A DNA stretch of 64,000 nucleotides from Microbulbifer sp. MI-G. Lineage in GTDB: Bacteria; Pseudomonadota; Gammaproteobacteria; Pseudomonadales; Cellvibrionaceae. This document shows, piece after piece, positions 28,025 through 37,013 of the stretch (within the stretch, counting starts at the first letter, position 1; every line of letters starts with the position of its first letter). The position numbers were made by a program, and so were the translations under genes. The stretch is taken from positions 2,779,501 through 2,843,500 of the forward strand of contig NZ_CP098023.1 of the NCBI RefSeq assembly GCF_030440425.1, given 5' to 3'. The notes under the pieces are model-generated. The model was not told the origin of the DNA. It worked only from the letters and a program-made list of their open reading frames with translations, and did not search any database.

Positions 28025-29036
28025 GCTGCAGGGTTCCCTTGCGTTTGATTTCCAGATACGTGTAGCCAGGCTGGCTCTCGAAGATTTCCTCAGTCAGGTA
28101 CACCGGTCTCTGCTTTGCTTCCAGATATGCTTTGCCGACATATTCCCCAACAAGGCCGATGCTGAAAAGCTGGATGCCGCCGAGGAAAGTGATAATGGCT
28201 ATAAGGGAGGGGTAACCGGCGGTGGCATCGCCGATAAATACGGTTTTGGCCACAACCCAAATGCCAAACAGCGCACCAGTGAGGGCCGAGATAAGCCCCA
28301 CGCCCACGGCCCATCTCAAAGGGGAAACCGAAAAGGATGTCAAACCTTCCAAGGCGAGCCCGAACAACCCACAATAGCTCCATTTGGTCTTCCCGGCTGC
28401 CCGCGGTGCCCGGTCGTAGCGGATCACTTTTGTCGGCATGCCCACCCAGGCAAACAGGCCCTTCATGTACCGGTTGCGCTCCTTAAGGGTTAAGAGTGCA
28501 TCCACCGAGCGACGGCTCATCAAGCGATAATCCCCGGTATCCACGGGGATTTCTGTCTGGCTTATGCGGTTAAGCAAGCGGTAAAACAGATGTGCACTCA
28601 TGCGCTTGAACGGGCTTTCCCCTGCCCGGGATCGACGCTGCATCAGCACCACATCGGTGCCGGACAGCCAGGTATTGACCATGATTGGGATATATTCGGG
28701 AGGGTCCTGCAGGTCGGCATCCATGATCACAACCGCATCCCCGCCGGCATGTTCAAGGCCGGCTGTGATCGCGGCCTCCTTGCCAAAGTTGCGGCTGAGT
28801 TTAATCAGCTTCTGACCCGGGTATTTGTCCAGAGCCTGCCTGAGATATTCCGCACTGGTATCGGTACTGCCATCGTCAATAAAAATCAACTCCGTCCTCA
28901 AAGGTAGAGTTTTCAGGATGGGTATCACCCGCTCAAGAAAAATTGGCAGCATCGCGCTTTCGTTGAAGACCGGTACAATGATCGAAAGCAACACATCCTC
29001 AAGATGGTTTGTTACCGCGTTAAGAGTTTTTTTCAT
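28008..29036 (-). CDS. GT2-family polyprenyl-phosphate glycosyltransferase (GtrB/ArnC-like)
   Basis: A 342-residue enzyme. The N-terminal GT-A domain has LSIIVPVFNES, FIDDGSTDTS and the metal-binding DADLQD at 106-111, followed by a TGDYRLMSR block. Two C-terminal transmembrane segments lie at about 225-275. This architecture fits GtrB/DPM1-type synthases that load a sugar onto undecaprenyl phosphate at the inner leaflet. An upstream in-frame ATG exists, but the ATG at 29036 fits the family N-terminus better. It overlaps gtrA and the GT39 gene by about 17 bp each, indicating tight operon coupling. Confidence 0.88.
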   Translation of the reverse strand: MKKTLNAVTNHLEDVLLSIIVPVFNESAMLPIFLERVIPILKTLPLRTELIFIDDGSTDTSAEYLRQALDKYPGQKLIKLSRNFGKEAAITAGLEHAGGDAVVIMDADLQDPPEYIPIMVNTWLSGTDVVLMQRRSRAGESPFKRMSAHLFYRLLNRISQTEIPVDTGDYRLMSRRSVDALLTLKERNRYMKGLFAWVGMPTKVIRYDRAPRAAGKTKWSYCGLFGLALEGLTSFSVSPLRWAVGVGLISALTGALFGIWVVAKTVFIGDATAGYPSLIAIITFLGGIQLFSIGLVGEYVGKAYLEAKQRPVYLTEEIFESQPGYTYLEIKRKGTLQHAKAI

Positions 29037-29424
29037 GGAATACCAATCTTTTATAAACAACAAAATTCAAGCCGGCTACCAGTGCGGTAGTGACCACCTG
29101 TGCTGTAATGATGGGAAAATGGACAACCCGGGTTAGCAGGAAAAAGAAAGACACATTGGCACTCCATGCAAGAACACAGGAGGCGAGGTAGCGAAAAAAT
29201 GTCCGGGCATATATGTCGGCATCCGGAAACGCCAACCGGTGCTGAAGCCAATAATTAGCTACCGCACCGAAGGCAGAACCGACCAGGGTGGCAATAACAG
29301 GCCGATCAGTCAGCCCGACAAACAGTGCCATGACCGCCCAGTGCACTGTGGTAGCCAGACCTCCGGCCGCAAGGAATCCAATAAAGGGCGCTCGAAAACG
29401 GCTGAGCGGGAAATAAGCGTGCAT
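29020..29424 (-). CDS. GtrA-family putative lipid-linked sugar flippase
   Basis: A 134-residue protein with four predicted transmembrane helices. The first block (FIGFLAAGGLATTVHWAVMAL) and the NYWLQHRLAF and NFVVYKRLVF motifs are typical of GtrA proteins, proposed to flip undecaprenyl-phosphate-linked sugars to the periplasm. The start at 29424 is chosen because a CCGGAG lies about 5 bases upstream; an extended frame upstream has no such site. It is the first gene of the glycosyltransferase/two-component operon. Confidence 0.85.
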   Translation of the reverse strand: MHAYFPLSRFRAPFIGFLAAGGLATTVHWAVMALFVGLTDRPVIATLVGSAFGAVANYWLQHRLAFPDADIYARTFFRYLASCVLAWSANVSFFFLLTRVVHFPIITAQVVTTALVAGLNFVVYKRLVFHEKNS

Positions 29425-29879
29425 AGGGCTCCGGGTCTTGATACTTAGGGCGCTGGCCCATTGGCCACGATGGCTATAGGCCCGTATTCTATGAATTCGT
29501 GTGTCAGCCTGTTGTGCGGTTTTTGTCAAGAAGGTGTCAAATCATCGACGCTTGTTTATTCTGCAACGTGGGTGTCTATGGAAGCTCGCACCAAGGGTAT
29601 CTGGCTTTAGCGGGAAGATATGACTTTGGCCTTTGTGCCTGGCCTGTTAGAACACAGTACTCGCAGGCACTTTCAAAATGCGAAGACAGGCTTGAGTGTA
29701 AAACCGGTAGGTTGGTAAACCCATGCAATTCAAGTGCACCGCGCTGACTGCAGTTTGACTCAAACCACCAAAAGTGCAGCACATCCACCCACTGACCCGA
29801 ACATTTCCTCAGTGATCAATCAAGGGGGACTGGAATATCCAGTGGATCAGCGGGAGAGAGTTACCAGCACCGCGCTGGT
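29425..29879. other. Gene-free stretch with the operon promoter region
   Basis: The promoter of the gtrA operon (minus) should be here. No gene, terminator or operator was recognised. Confidence 0.45.
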
Positions 29880-30911
29880 TCAATCAGGTGTGTCCCCCTC
29901 CCGCGACAGCACAACCCGGTAATTTGCCTTACCGGATTTCAGGTGCTGAAATGCCGCTTCAATCTGGTGCATGGGGTAAACCTCCACCCGGGGTCTGATG
30001 CGGTGGCGGGCGCAGAAGTCCAGCATGGTCTCCATGGTCGCGGGGCTGCCCACCGGTGAAGCGGACATGGTGCGCTGGCCGAGGATCATGGGCAGCAGCG
30101 TGCATTGAATGGGGTCTACGACAACACCCACAAAGTGCAGACGCCCCTTTGGTTTTAACGCCTGGATGTATAAATCCCAATCCAAATTGACATTGACGGT
30201 CGATAGAATGAAATCAAAATGCGAGTCGGCCGCTTCAATCTCCGCCGGGTCAAGGGAGTTGAGGGTGTTGTGCGCACCCAGGGCCAGTGCATCCCGGCGC
30301 TTGTACACGCTGGATGTAAAAGCGGTCACTTCACAGCCCCAGGCATTCAAAAACATCACCGCCAGGTGCCCGAGCCCGCCGATGCCAATCACCGCCACCC
30401 TATCGGTTGGTTTGATATCAAACTGCAGCAGCGGATTGAAGATGGTAATGCCCCCGCACAACAGTGGACCGGCAGAGACGAGGTCAACCCCGTCCGGAAT
30501 CGCCACCAGGCTGTTCACATCCGCGCGCACTTTGTCCGCAAAACCCCCGTTGGTAAGCACGGTGAATCTGGCCTCCCTGCAGAGGTTGCGATCCCCCATC
30601 CGGCAGAGGTGACATATCTCACAATACCCCGAATTCCAGCCCAGCCCCACAATTGCCCCCGGCGCAAAGCGCTTCACCTGCCTGCCTGTGGCCGCAACCC
30701 GCCCGATCACTTCGTGCCCGGCGATCATCGGGTACTGGGACAGCCCCCATTCGTTCTCAATCATGCTGAGGTCACTGTGGCAAATGCCACAGTAGAGGAC
30801 ATCCAGTTCCACCTCAGTCGCCCCCAGCGCACCCACCCGAACCCGGTAGGGTTGAAACGGCCCGCCGGCTTGCAGAACCGCATAGGCATTGATGCCGGTC
30901 GTGTTAGACAT
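29880..30911 (-). CDS. Zinc-dependent alcohol dehydrogenase (CAD-like NAD(P)-dependent)
   Basis: A 343-residue medium-chain dehydrogenase. The catalytic zinc site is in YCGICHSDLSMIENEWG with GHEVIG, and the structural zinc site is in CEICHLCRMGDRNLC. The nucleotide-binding fold has VIGIGGLGHLAV. The set matches the cinnamyl-alcohol-dehydrogenase-like branch (YahK/AdhA), which reduces many aldehydes. The start at 30911 was chosen because a GGGAG precedes that ATG and removes an unrelated upstream extension. The gene is read after the lipoprotein gene on the same strand, with a terminator between. Confidence 0.88.
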   Translation of the reverse strand: MSNTTGINAYAVLQAGGPFQPYRVRVGALGATEVELDVLYCGICHSDLSMIENEWGLSQYPMIAGHEVIGRVAATGRQVKRFAPGAIVGLGWNSGYCEICHLCRMGDRNLCREARFTVLTNGGFADKVRADVNSLVAIPDGVDLVSAGPLLCGGITIFNPLLQFDIKPTDRVAVIGIGGLGHLAVMFLNAWGCEVTAFTSSVYKRRDALALGAHNTLNSLDPAEIEAADSHFDFILSTVNVNLDWDLYIQALKPKGRLHFVGVVVDPIQCTLLPMILGQRTMSASPVGSPATMETMLDFCARHRIRPRVEVYPMHQIEAAFQHLKSGKANYRVVLSREGDTPD

Positions 30912-31009
30912 AATGGCTCCCAGTGCTGTTGCCAGAGCGCTGTCCGGTGTTTGCCGCAATTCAATGTGCCATTGGAGGAAGCCCATCGGGCAATCGGCCG
31001 CGCGCCCCT

Positions 31010-31038
31010 AAAAAAAGGGCCGGTGTTTATCCCGGCCC
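31010..31038 (-). terminator. Intrinsic terminator of the glycine-zipper lipoprotein gene
   Basis: On the minus strand a GGGCCGG stem pairs with CCGGCCC across a short loop (31038-31017), followed by seven T residues (31016-31010). It lies about 75 bp after the lipoprotein stop and before the alcohol dehydrogenase gene. Confidence 0.85.
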
Positions 31039-31111
31039 GAACCAAGTCCTGTGAGGTTGTCGTATACCAGAGGACCTGCGGGAGAAGCTGGTCACTCCCC
31101 GGCGGGAGAAA

Positions 31112-31507
31112 TCAATTCAACACGCGATAGCCGCGGCCACGCAGACAGTTCTTGATAATCTGATTGGCTTCAGCGCCGGCACTGCCCGCGCCGGAGAGGC
31201 CGCCCACCAAAGCACCGGCACCGGCACCGGCAGCGGCCGAACGGCTGCTGTCACCGACAATGGCACCCAGCGCACCCCCAACCACAGCGCCCCCGGCAGC
31301 ACCGGCCAGGCCGCGGCGACCCTGGTCGCTGTAAGTGGAGTAGGCAATACCCTTGCACTCGGCAAGGTCAGCCTGGTACTGATTGATGTTGACACCCCAG
31401 GTGTCGATCACGATGCCCCCGGCACCGGGTACCTGCTCCGGTTGGGCGGCACAAGCCGCGATCAGTACCATGCAGAATCCAGTGGTGGCAGCAAAACCCG
31501 TTTTCAT
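31112..31507 (-). CDS. Glycine-zipper lipoprotein
   Basis: A 131-residue protein. The N-terminus is a lipoprotein signal with the cysteine in LIAACAAQ (about residue 19). A short polar region (VNINQYQADLAECKGIAY) precedes a Gly/Ala-rich glycine-zipper hairpin at about 65-110 (AGGAVVGGALGAIVG) that can insert into or associate with a membrane. The C-terminus (CLRGRGYRVLN) resembles that of outer-membrane glycine-zipper proteins. Function is unknown beyond membrane association. A ribosome binding site TAAGGGG lies before the ATG at 31507. A terminator follows, so it is a one-gene unit. Confidence 0.78.
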   Translation of the reverse strand: MKTGFAATTGFCMVLIAACAAQPEQVPGAGGIVIDTWGVNINQYQADLAECKGIAYSTYSDQGRRGLAGAAGGAVVGGALGAIVGDSSRSAAAGAGAGALVGGLSGAGSAGAEANQIIKNCLRGRGYRVLN

Positions 31508-31699
31508 CGGATACCCCTTAGAGCGACAGCCAATAGCGGAGATGTCACGCTTTTCTTCTTTAGGTGTAGCTGTTGGTTGAAGTTGACGCCAGTATCCCAG
31601 GGAAGAAAAACACGGAAAAAATGACCAATTGGCCGGGCTTGGGAGGAGACACGCCGGTGAGGGGTTGTTCCCACACACTGGCCAAAGCCAGCGGGCAGG

Positions 31700-32404
31700 T
31701 CAGGGACTGTACTGGTAGTAAATTCTTAAACGCTGGGTTTGCGCCTTGGGGTCGAGAATATTCACCACGCCGTCAAACCACAGGAGATTGCGGCTGGCCC
31801 CATCGTAAACAAGGTCGAGATTCCCCGCGAACAGGCGCAACAGCGGTTGCGCAACATCCACGCGGATACACACCGCTTGCGGCCGGGCATTAAAACAGGC
31901 CACCTTGCGCGCGCGCAGCCGGATCGCGCGGCCGTGGAGGGGTGAGGCGAAATTGAAGGTCAGGGTGTCGCCGCGCACCAATTCAGCCCAGTGCTCGCGC
32001 ACATAGACATCAAAGCCTGCATCCACCACATCGATACCGGCAAGATCGCAGCGCGCTGTTCTCCAGTCCGCATGTGCAGATTTTCGGTAGCGCATCAGCC
32101 ACTGACCCCGCTCCTGGCGCACCTCGCGGATTTCCCCATGGCGAAAGTCCCTCTGCACCACTTCCGGCACCGCCGTGCCGCCGCGGGGGCTGCCCGAGTG
32201 GTCCAGCAGGGTTTTCTCGGCAAAGCGCTGCCCATCGGCAGTAAAATACAGGACCTTGATTTGGTTCTGTGCCGAAGGCAGGTAATACTCGCAGTATTCC
32301 AGCGACTGGCTGTCGGGGTCGAACGCCAGGCCCCAGGCTGTGGACGGCCCCTGGTATCCGCAGCCTGCGGCTGTCACCGCCAGGGCGGTGAGCAGTTCAA
32401 GCAT
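31700..32404 (-). CDS. Hypothetical protein, last gene of the cfa operon
   Basis: I do not recognise a named domain in this 234-residue protein. The N-terminus is hydrophobic with a Cys at about residue 15 (TAAGC), so it may be an exported or lipidated protein. The rest is soluble and beta-rich, with repeated pairs of aromatic and charged residues. It starts inside the last codons of the DUF2878 gene (8-bp overlap), so it is part of the ECF-sigma-linked membrane lipid operon. A role in the periplasm related to membrane stress is an inference from that linkage. Confidence 0.6.
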   Translation of the reverse strand: MLELLTALAVTAAGCGYQGPSTAWGLAFDPDSQSLEYCEYYLPSAQNQIKVLYFTADGQRFAEKTLLDHSGSPRGGTAVPEVVQRDFRHGEIREVRQERGQWLMRYRKSAHADWRTARCDLAGIDVVDAGFDVYVREHWAELVRGDTLTFNFASPLHGRAIRLRARKVACFNARPQAVCIRVDVAQPLLRLFAGNLDLVYDGASRNLLWFDGVVNILDPKAQTQRLRIYYQYSP

Positions 32405-32912
32405 GTTTCCTCTCCTTCAGGTATTGGCTGCGGGCAATGCGGGCAAACCCCGGCAGCATCAGGGCCCACAGCAGCGAGAGTACCAGCAGGGACTGCCAGA
32501 GGGGCTGCTGTAATGTCACAGTGCCATTGAGGAAGGCACCGGTATAGTAGCTGAAGGGTCCGAAAATCCCGCCCAGTAACGCCGCTAGCCACAGATTGCG
32601 TTGTAGAAAAACCAGGCTGTAGCGGAGCGTCATGGCAAAATTCAACCACAGGCATATCAGCCATAGCGGAGGCCAGGGGTGTCCACTTTGATTCTGTAAC
32701 AACCCCAGGTGAAAAAGGATCGAATCCACTCCCACACCAAACAGGAAGACGCCGGCCAGCCACAGGGGCTCCCTGCGCAAATTGGCCACAAACACCAGGT
32801 GCAGGAACAGATTAATCAGGGTAAAGGGCACAACGATCCAGGGCCTGGCCACAATCACGCAGAGGGGCCAGGCAATATCGAACAACAGGGCATTGGCGAC
32901 AAATCGCCACAT
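32397..32912 (-). CDS. DUF2878-family integral membrane protein
   Basis: A 171-residue protein with about five hydrophobic segments; it begins MWRFVANALLFDIAWPLCV, the conserved start of DUF2878 proteins, and contains GVGVDSILFHLGLL. The family commonly accompanies cfa-type operons but has no assigned activity. The ATG at 32912 lies one base after the cfa stop and is preferred to an upstream ATG inside cfa; translation is probably coupled. Confidence 0.8.
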   Translation of the reverse strand: MWRFVANALLFDIAWPLCVIVARPWIVVPFTLINLFLHLVFVANLRREPLWLAGVFLFGVGVDSILFHLGLLQNQSGHPWPPLWLICLWLNFAMTLRYSLVFLQRNLWLAALLGGIFGPFSYYTGAFLNGTVTLQQPLWQSLLVLSLLWALMLPGFARIARSQYLKERKHA

Positions 32913-32913
32913 G

Positions 32914-34182
32914 TCAAAAGCCGCCGAGAAACCGCGGCTTGGCGAAGACAAATTGTGCGGTACTGATTACTCTCTGCATGAAGCCACCCTGGCAATAGCA
33001 CAAATAGAATTCCCACAGTCGGATAAAGCGCTCATCGAATCCCAGTGCCCGCACTGCGTCTGCCCGGGCCAAAAAGGCCCGGTGCCAGGCACCCAGGGTG
33101 CGCGCATAGTGTGCGGTAATATCTTCCAGGCCCACCATTTGCAGATCCGTGGCTGTGGCAATATGGTGGGCGATCACCTGATTTGATGGCAGGCAGCCGC
33201 CGGGGAAAATATAGCGCTGGATAAAGTCAACTTCTTTGCGGTAATACTGATAGCGTTGATCCTGGATAGTAATGGACTGCATGAGCATCAGCCCATCCTC
33301 CTTCAGGAGCCGGCTGCAGGTGGAGAAAAACTGCCGGTGGAATTCGTGCCCCACGGCCTCCACCATCTCAATGGAAACCAGTTTGTCATAGCGCCCGTGC
33401 AAATCGCGATAGTCCTGCAACAGCAGGGTAACGCGGTCCTGCAGCCCCTCCCTGCTCACCCACTCCTGCGCATACGCGTACTGCTCGCGGGAGATGGTTG
33501 TGGTGGTTACCCTGCAGCCGTAATGTTTTGCAGCATAGATAGCCATGGCACCCCAGCCAGTGCCGATTTCCAGCAGGTGATCGCTTACCTTTAACTGCAG
33601 CTTGCGGCAGACAAGTGCCATTTTATGGACGGAAGCTTCGTGGAGTGTGGCGGATTGCGAGGGAAATACCGCCGAGGAATACAGCATGCTGGGATCGAGA
33701 AACAACCGGAAAAAGTCATTGCCCAGATCATAGTGTGCGGCGATATTGCGACGCGAGCCGCTGCGGTTATTGGCATTGAGACGGTGCAGCCAGCGCAGTA
33801 GCTTGCGCGGCAAGTAGCTCCAGCGGCTGTCCATATTCTCGATCAACGCCATGTTGTCAACCATCAGGCGAATCACATCCACCAGGCTCTCTGAGCGCCA
33901 GGCACCCTGCATATAGGCCTCCCCGGAACCGATGGTACCGTTTGCCAGCACCTGCATATAGACACTGCTGTCCTCTATGCGGATATGCGCGCACAGGTGC
34001 GCCTGCTCCCGGGGTTCGCCAAAGCTGTAGCAGCGCCCGGCCTCTTCCAGTGCCAAGTGCCCCCGCTGGATCAGGCGCAGCTTGTTCAGCACCAGCTTGC
34101 GGGCAAACTGTATCAGCCGGGACCTGCTGGCCCGCGCCATTGGGGCCTGCGAAGTCCGCCCCGTGTCCTGCAAGGCTCTCAT
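32914..34182 (-). CDS. cfa: Cyclopropane-fatty-acyl-phospholipid synthase family protein
   Basis: A 422-residue S-adenosylmethionine-dependent enzyme that acts on unsaturated acyl chains of membrane phospholipids. The AHYDLGNDFF block (about 149-158) and the SAM-binding LLEIGTGWGAMAIYAAKHYG (about 203-222) are the CFA-synthase signatures, with SIEMVEAVGHE and QRYIFPGGCLPS further on. The start at 34182 is supported by AGGAGAG upstream. It sits inside an operon with an SDR, a flavin amine-oxidase-like protein and DUF1365, divergent from an ECF/ChrR pair. That context suggests modified lipids made during oxidative stress, rather than simple stationary-phase cyclopropanation. Confidence 0.92.
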   Translation of the reverse strand: MRALQDTGRTSQAPMARASRSRLIQFARKLVLNKLRLIQRGHLALEEAGRCYSFGEPREQAHLCAHIRIEDSSVYMQVLANGTIGSGEAYMQGAWRSESLVDVIRLMVDNMALIENMDSRWSYLPRKLLRWLHRLNANNRSGSRRNIAAHYDLGNDFFRLFLDPSMLYSSAVFPSQSATLHEASVHKMALVCRKLQLKVSDHLLEIGTGWGAMAIYAAKHYGCRVTTTTISREQYAYAQEWVSREGLQDRVTLLLQDYRDLHGRYDKLVSIEMVEAVGHEFHRQFFSTCSRLLKEDGLMLMQSITIQDQRYQYYRKEVDFIQRYIFPGGCLPSNQVIAHHIATATDLQMVGLEDITAHYARTLGAWHRAFLARADAVRALGFDERFIRLWEFYLCYCQGGFMQRVISTAQFVFAKPRFLGGF

Positions 34183-34184
34183 CA

Positions 34185-34970
34185 CTACTTCTCTCCTGTA
34201 CGAGCTCCGCGACCACCACGGGGATGTGCAAACACCGGGGTGCGCTTGAGCCACAACTTGAATGCTTGCCAGTAGATGGCAGTGATTACTTTTACGGTCA
34301 TGAGCGGGTACTGGATCAGAACCCCGTTGAGGACGCCGGGACTCGGATCCTGCCTGCGCAAACTCAAGGTGGCATCAAACAGGGGACACTCGCCCTCCCC
34401 CGCCGCATTGGAGTCGACATTCTGCAGATAGGCAGTAAGCCGCTTTCCAGGGGTGGTACTTCGCCAGCGATAGCGCTGTGCCATGGGCATAAACGGGGAG
34501 ACATGGAATGTCTTGGCAAACGCAGCCCGCTGCACCCGGGCACCCGAACGGCAGTCCAGCACATAGCTGTGGCGCTCCTGCCAGGGGGTGTTGTGGACTT
34601 CCAGCAATAACCAGTGCACCGCCTGGCCCCGCGCATCGAAACAGTAATAGATACTGATGGGGTTCATGTTATAGCCAAAGTAGCGCCAGTTGGCCAGCAG
34701 GCGCACGGGGCCCTGTGGACGCTCCCCGCAGGCTTCCCAAACCCGGCGCCGCACCGCTTCGTCCAGGCTGAGGGACGGATCACCGAAAAAATCCTCCCGG
34801 CAAAAGCGCGCCGGCGCCCAGGGTTTCCTGGACCACCAGGGAGACAGCGCACACAGGCTGTCCAGCTCCGCCAGGTCTGCGTACACCATAAACACCTTGT
34901 AGCGGAACCGGTGTGCACGGGGAGCGAATCTTCGATGCTGTACCCACCCGGTGTAGATGGCGCTCTCCAT
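34185..34970 (-). CDS. DUF1365-family protein
   Basis: A 261-residue protein of the DUF1365 family. It starts ESAIYTGWVQHRRFAPRAHRFRY and has the conserved FGYNMNPISIYYCFD block and the HNTPWQERHSYVL and KTFHVSPFMPM segments. The family is nearly always next to cfa-like and flavin-dependent amine-oxidase-like genes and is thought to act on the same lipid substrates, but its reaction is unknown. The ATG at 34970 was chosen because GAGGGGG precedes it. The start overlaps the flavoprotein stop by 15 bp. Confidence 0.88.
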   Translation of the reverse strand: MESAIYTGWVQHRRFAPRAHRFRYKVFMVYADLAELDSLCALSPWWSRKPWAPARFCREDFFGDPSLSLDEAVRRRVWEACGERPQGPVRLLANWRYFGYNMNPISIYYCFDARGQAVHWLLLEVHNTPWQERHSYVLDCRSGARVQRAAFAKTFHVSPFMPMAQRYRWRSTTPGKRLTAYLQNVDSNAAGEGECPLFDATLSLRRQDPSPGVLNGVLIQYPLMTVKVITAIYWQAFKLWLKRTPVFAHPRGGRGARTGEK

Positions 34971-34983
34971 CAATCCAACCCCC

Positions 34984-36234
34984 TCACCAGCGCACGCCCA
35001 ACTGTTCGGCAACGCGCAGGGCGCTGTTCACCCCGTCTTCATGAAACCCATCGGCCCAGTAGGCCCCGCAAAACCAGGTGCGATTCACCCCGTTAATGTG
35101 CGCCCACTGTGCCTGCGCCCGGCTGCCGGCCACGGAAAATTGCGGATGGGCATATTCGAACCGGGCAAGCACTTTGTCCGGCTCGATACGCGCTCCCGCA
35201 TTCAGGCTGACACAGTAAGTTTTGCAGGTTTTCAGCCCCTGCAGAATATTCATGTTATAGGTGAGCACCGGCAACTGGTCCCGCTCTGCGCACAAGCGAT
35301 AATTCCAACTGGACCAACTGCGCCGGTGTTTTGGCAGTAAGCAGGTATCGGTGTGCAGAACCACCTGATTGCAGGCATAGGGAATGGCGCCGAGGATCTG
35401 CCGCTCGGAATCGTTGGCATCCCCCAGGCACCTCAGGGCCTGATCCGAATGACAGGCAAATACCACCCCGTCAAAAGACACCTTTTCCCCGGCGCCGGTG
35501 ACCAAATCCACCCTTCCGGGCCGGCGCAGTACGGAGTTTACCGGCGTGGAAAGGCGTATACGGTCGGCAAAAGGCGCACTCAAGGGGCCGATATATTCCC
35601 GCGATCCCCCCTTGACCACGCGCCACTGGGGGCGCCGGAACACATTGAGCAGGCCGTGATTAAAAAAGAAACGCACAAAGAAACTGACCGAGAACTCCAG
35701 CATCTGCGCCACGCTGGCAGACCAGATAGCCGACCCCATCGGCACCAGGTAGCGATTGGCAAATTCCGCCGAATAGCCGTTGGCTGGCAGATATTCCCCC
35801 AGAGTCAGTCCCTCGTGCAGGCGCCCCTGGCGCCAGTCCCGCAGGGCCCCATGGTTGAAGCGTACAATGTCCCACAGCATGCGCCAGTGGCCGGCACTGA
35901 GCAGGTTGGCACGCTGGGAGAACAGCGCATTCAGATTGTTGCCCGCATACTCGAATCCCTCCCGCTCACAGCGCACACTAAACCCCATGGACGTGGGCTG
36001 GGATTGAATACCCAGTGTCTCCAGCAGGCGGATAAAGTTCGGGTAGGTCCAGTCGTTGTATACAATGAAACCGGTATCGATCGCCAGCGCGCGATCCCCC
36101 TCCTGCACCATCACGGTGGCGGTGTGCCCACCCAGGCGCTCGCGGGCCTCGAACACAGTGATCTCATGTTTGCGGCTCAGCAGATAGGCCGCCGTAAGCC
36201 CGGCAATACCGCTGCCGACAATGGCGATACGCAT
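34984..36234 (-). CDS. FAD-dependent amine-oxidase-like oxidoreductase
   Basis: A 416-residue flavoprotein. The N-terminus MRIAIVGSGIAGLTAAYLL and VFEARERLGGHT are the dinucleotide-binding and FAD-ribose motifs of the flavin amine-oxidase/phytoene-desaturase superfamily, and the C-terminal FCGAYWADGFHEDGV block closes the FAD site. It lies between the SDR gene (1-bp TGATG overlap) and DUF1365. The partner genes suggest oxidation or desaturation of an acyl chain or its modification product. The substrate has not been determined. Confidence 0.87.
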   Translation of the reverse strand: MRIAIVGSGIAGLTAAYLLSRKHEITVFEARERLGGHTATVMVQEGDRALAIDTGFIVYNDWTYPNFIRLLETLGIQSQPTSMGFSVRCEREGFEYAGNNLNALFSQRANLLSAGHWRMLWDIVRFNHGALRDWRQGRLHEGLTLGEYLPANGYSAEFANRYLVPMGSAIWSASVAQMLEFSVSFFVRFFFNHGLLNVFRRPQWRVVKGGSREYIGPLSAPFADRIRLSTPVNSVLRRPGRVDLVTGAGEKVSFDGVVFACHSDQALRCLGDANDSERQILGAIPYACNQVVLHTDTCLLPKHRRSWSSWNYRLCAERDQLPVLTYNMNILQGLKTCKTYCVSLNAGARIEPDKVLARFEYAHPQFSVAGSRAQAQWAHINGVNRTWFCGAYWADGFHEDGVNSALRVAEQLGVRW

Positions 36235-37013
36235 CAGTGCTTCCTTAACGTGCGAATTCTTGTCAATTTCGGCACACAGAGATGGAACCAAAGTGCCTTG
36301 CAGCTCCCCAGAAACCGCAAAGGCCAGCTCAGGCGCCGGGGAAAATCGATGGTGTTGCGCCCTTTGCACAGCCCCAGTTCGATACGCTCCGCGGCCTGTT
36401 CGGCGCTCATTAAAAAAGGCATTGCGAAATCATTGCGCGCAGTGAGTGGAGTGCGCACAAATCCGGGACGAATCAGCACCACTTTCAAGGCAGTGCGGCA
36501 GAGGTCTGCACGCACTGCACCGAGGAAGTAATCCAGCGCGGCCTTGGAGCTGCCATAGGCCTCTGCACGGGGGAAAGGCACTACCGAAGACAGGCTGCCC
36601 AACGCGGCAAAGACCGGTGCGGGACTGGCACCCAGCAGTGGCAAGGCGCTGCGCAGGGTATTGACCACGCCGAAGAAGTTGGCATCGAAGACCCGCCGGT
36701 AGCTAAGCCCATCGAGCTGCAAATCATCATCGTACTCACAGGTACCGGCACAGGCGACCACCATATCCAGATGACCGGTCAATGCCTCCAAACGCTCGGG
36801 GACAGCCGCCATGGCATCGTCATCGGCCACATCGCAATCGAGTACACGGATACGCTCGGGGCAGAGCTTTTGCAACTCGGCCAGGGCCTCGTAACGCCGC
36901 CCGGAGGCAATGACGATATTGTCATGGCGGGCAAGCCGCAGCGATAGGGCGCGACCGATACCGGAACTGGCACCGGTCACCCACAGTGTCTTGTTGCGAA
37001 TCTGCTTCACCAC
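36234..37013 (-). CDS. Short-chain dehydrogenase/reductase
   Basis: A 259-residue classical SDR: TGASSGIG at 13-20, NAG-equivalent ACAG at 87-90, and the active-site YGSSK with Tyr153 and Lys157, preceded by serines at about 139-143. The start is GTG (37013), immediately after the TGA of the NTF2-like gene, so translation is coupled to it. It belongs to the ECF-linked lipid operon; an NAD(P)H-dependent step on a lipid aldehyde or ketone would fit, but this is inference. Confidence 0.88.
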   Translation of the reverse strand: MVKQIRNKTLWVTGASSGIGRALSLRLARHDNIVIASGRRYEALAELQKLCPERIRVLDCDVADDDAMAAVPERLEALTGHLDMVVACAGTCEYDDDLQLDGLSYRRVFDANFFGVVNTLRSALPLLGASPAPVFAALGSLSSVVPFPRAEAYGSSKAALDYFLGAVRADLCRTALKVVLIRPGFVRTPLTARNDFAMPFLMSAEQAAERIELGLCKGRNTIDFPRRLSWPLRFLGSCKALWFHLCVPKLTRIRTLRKH

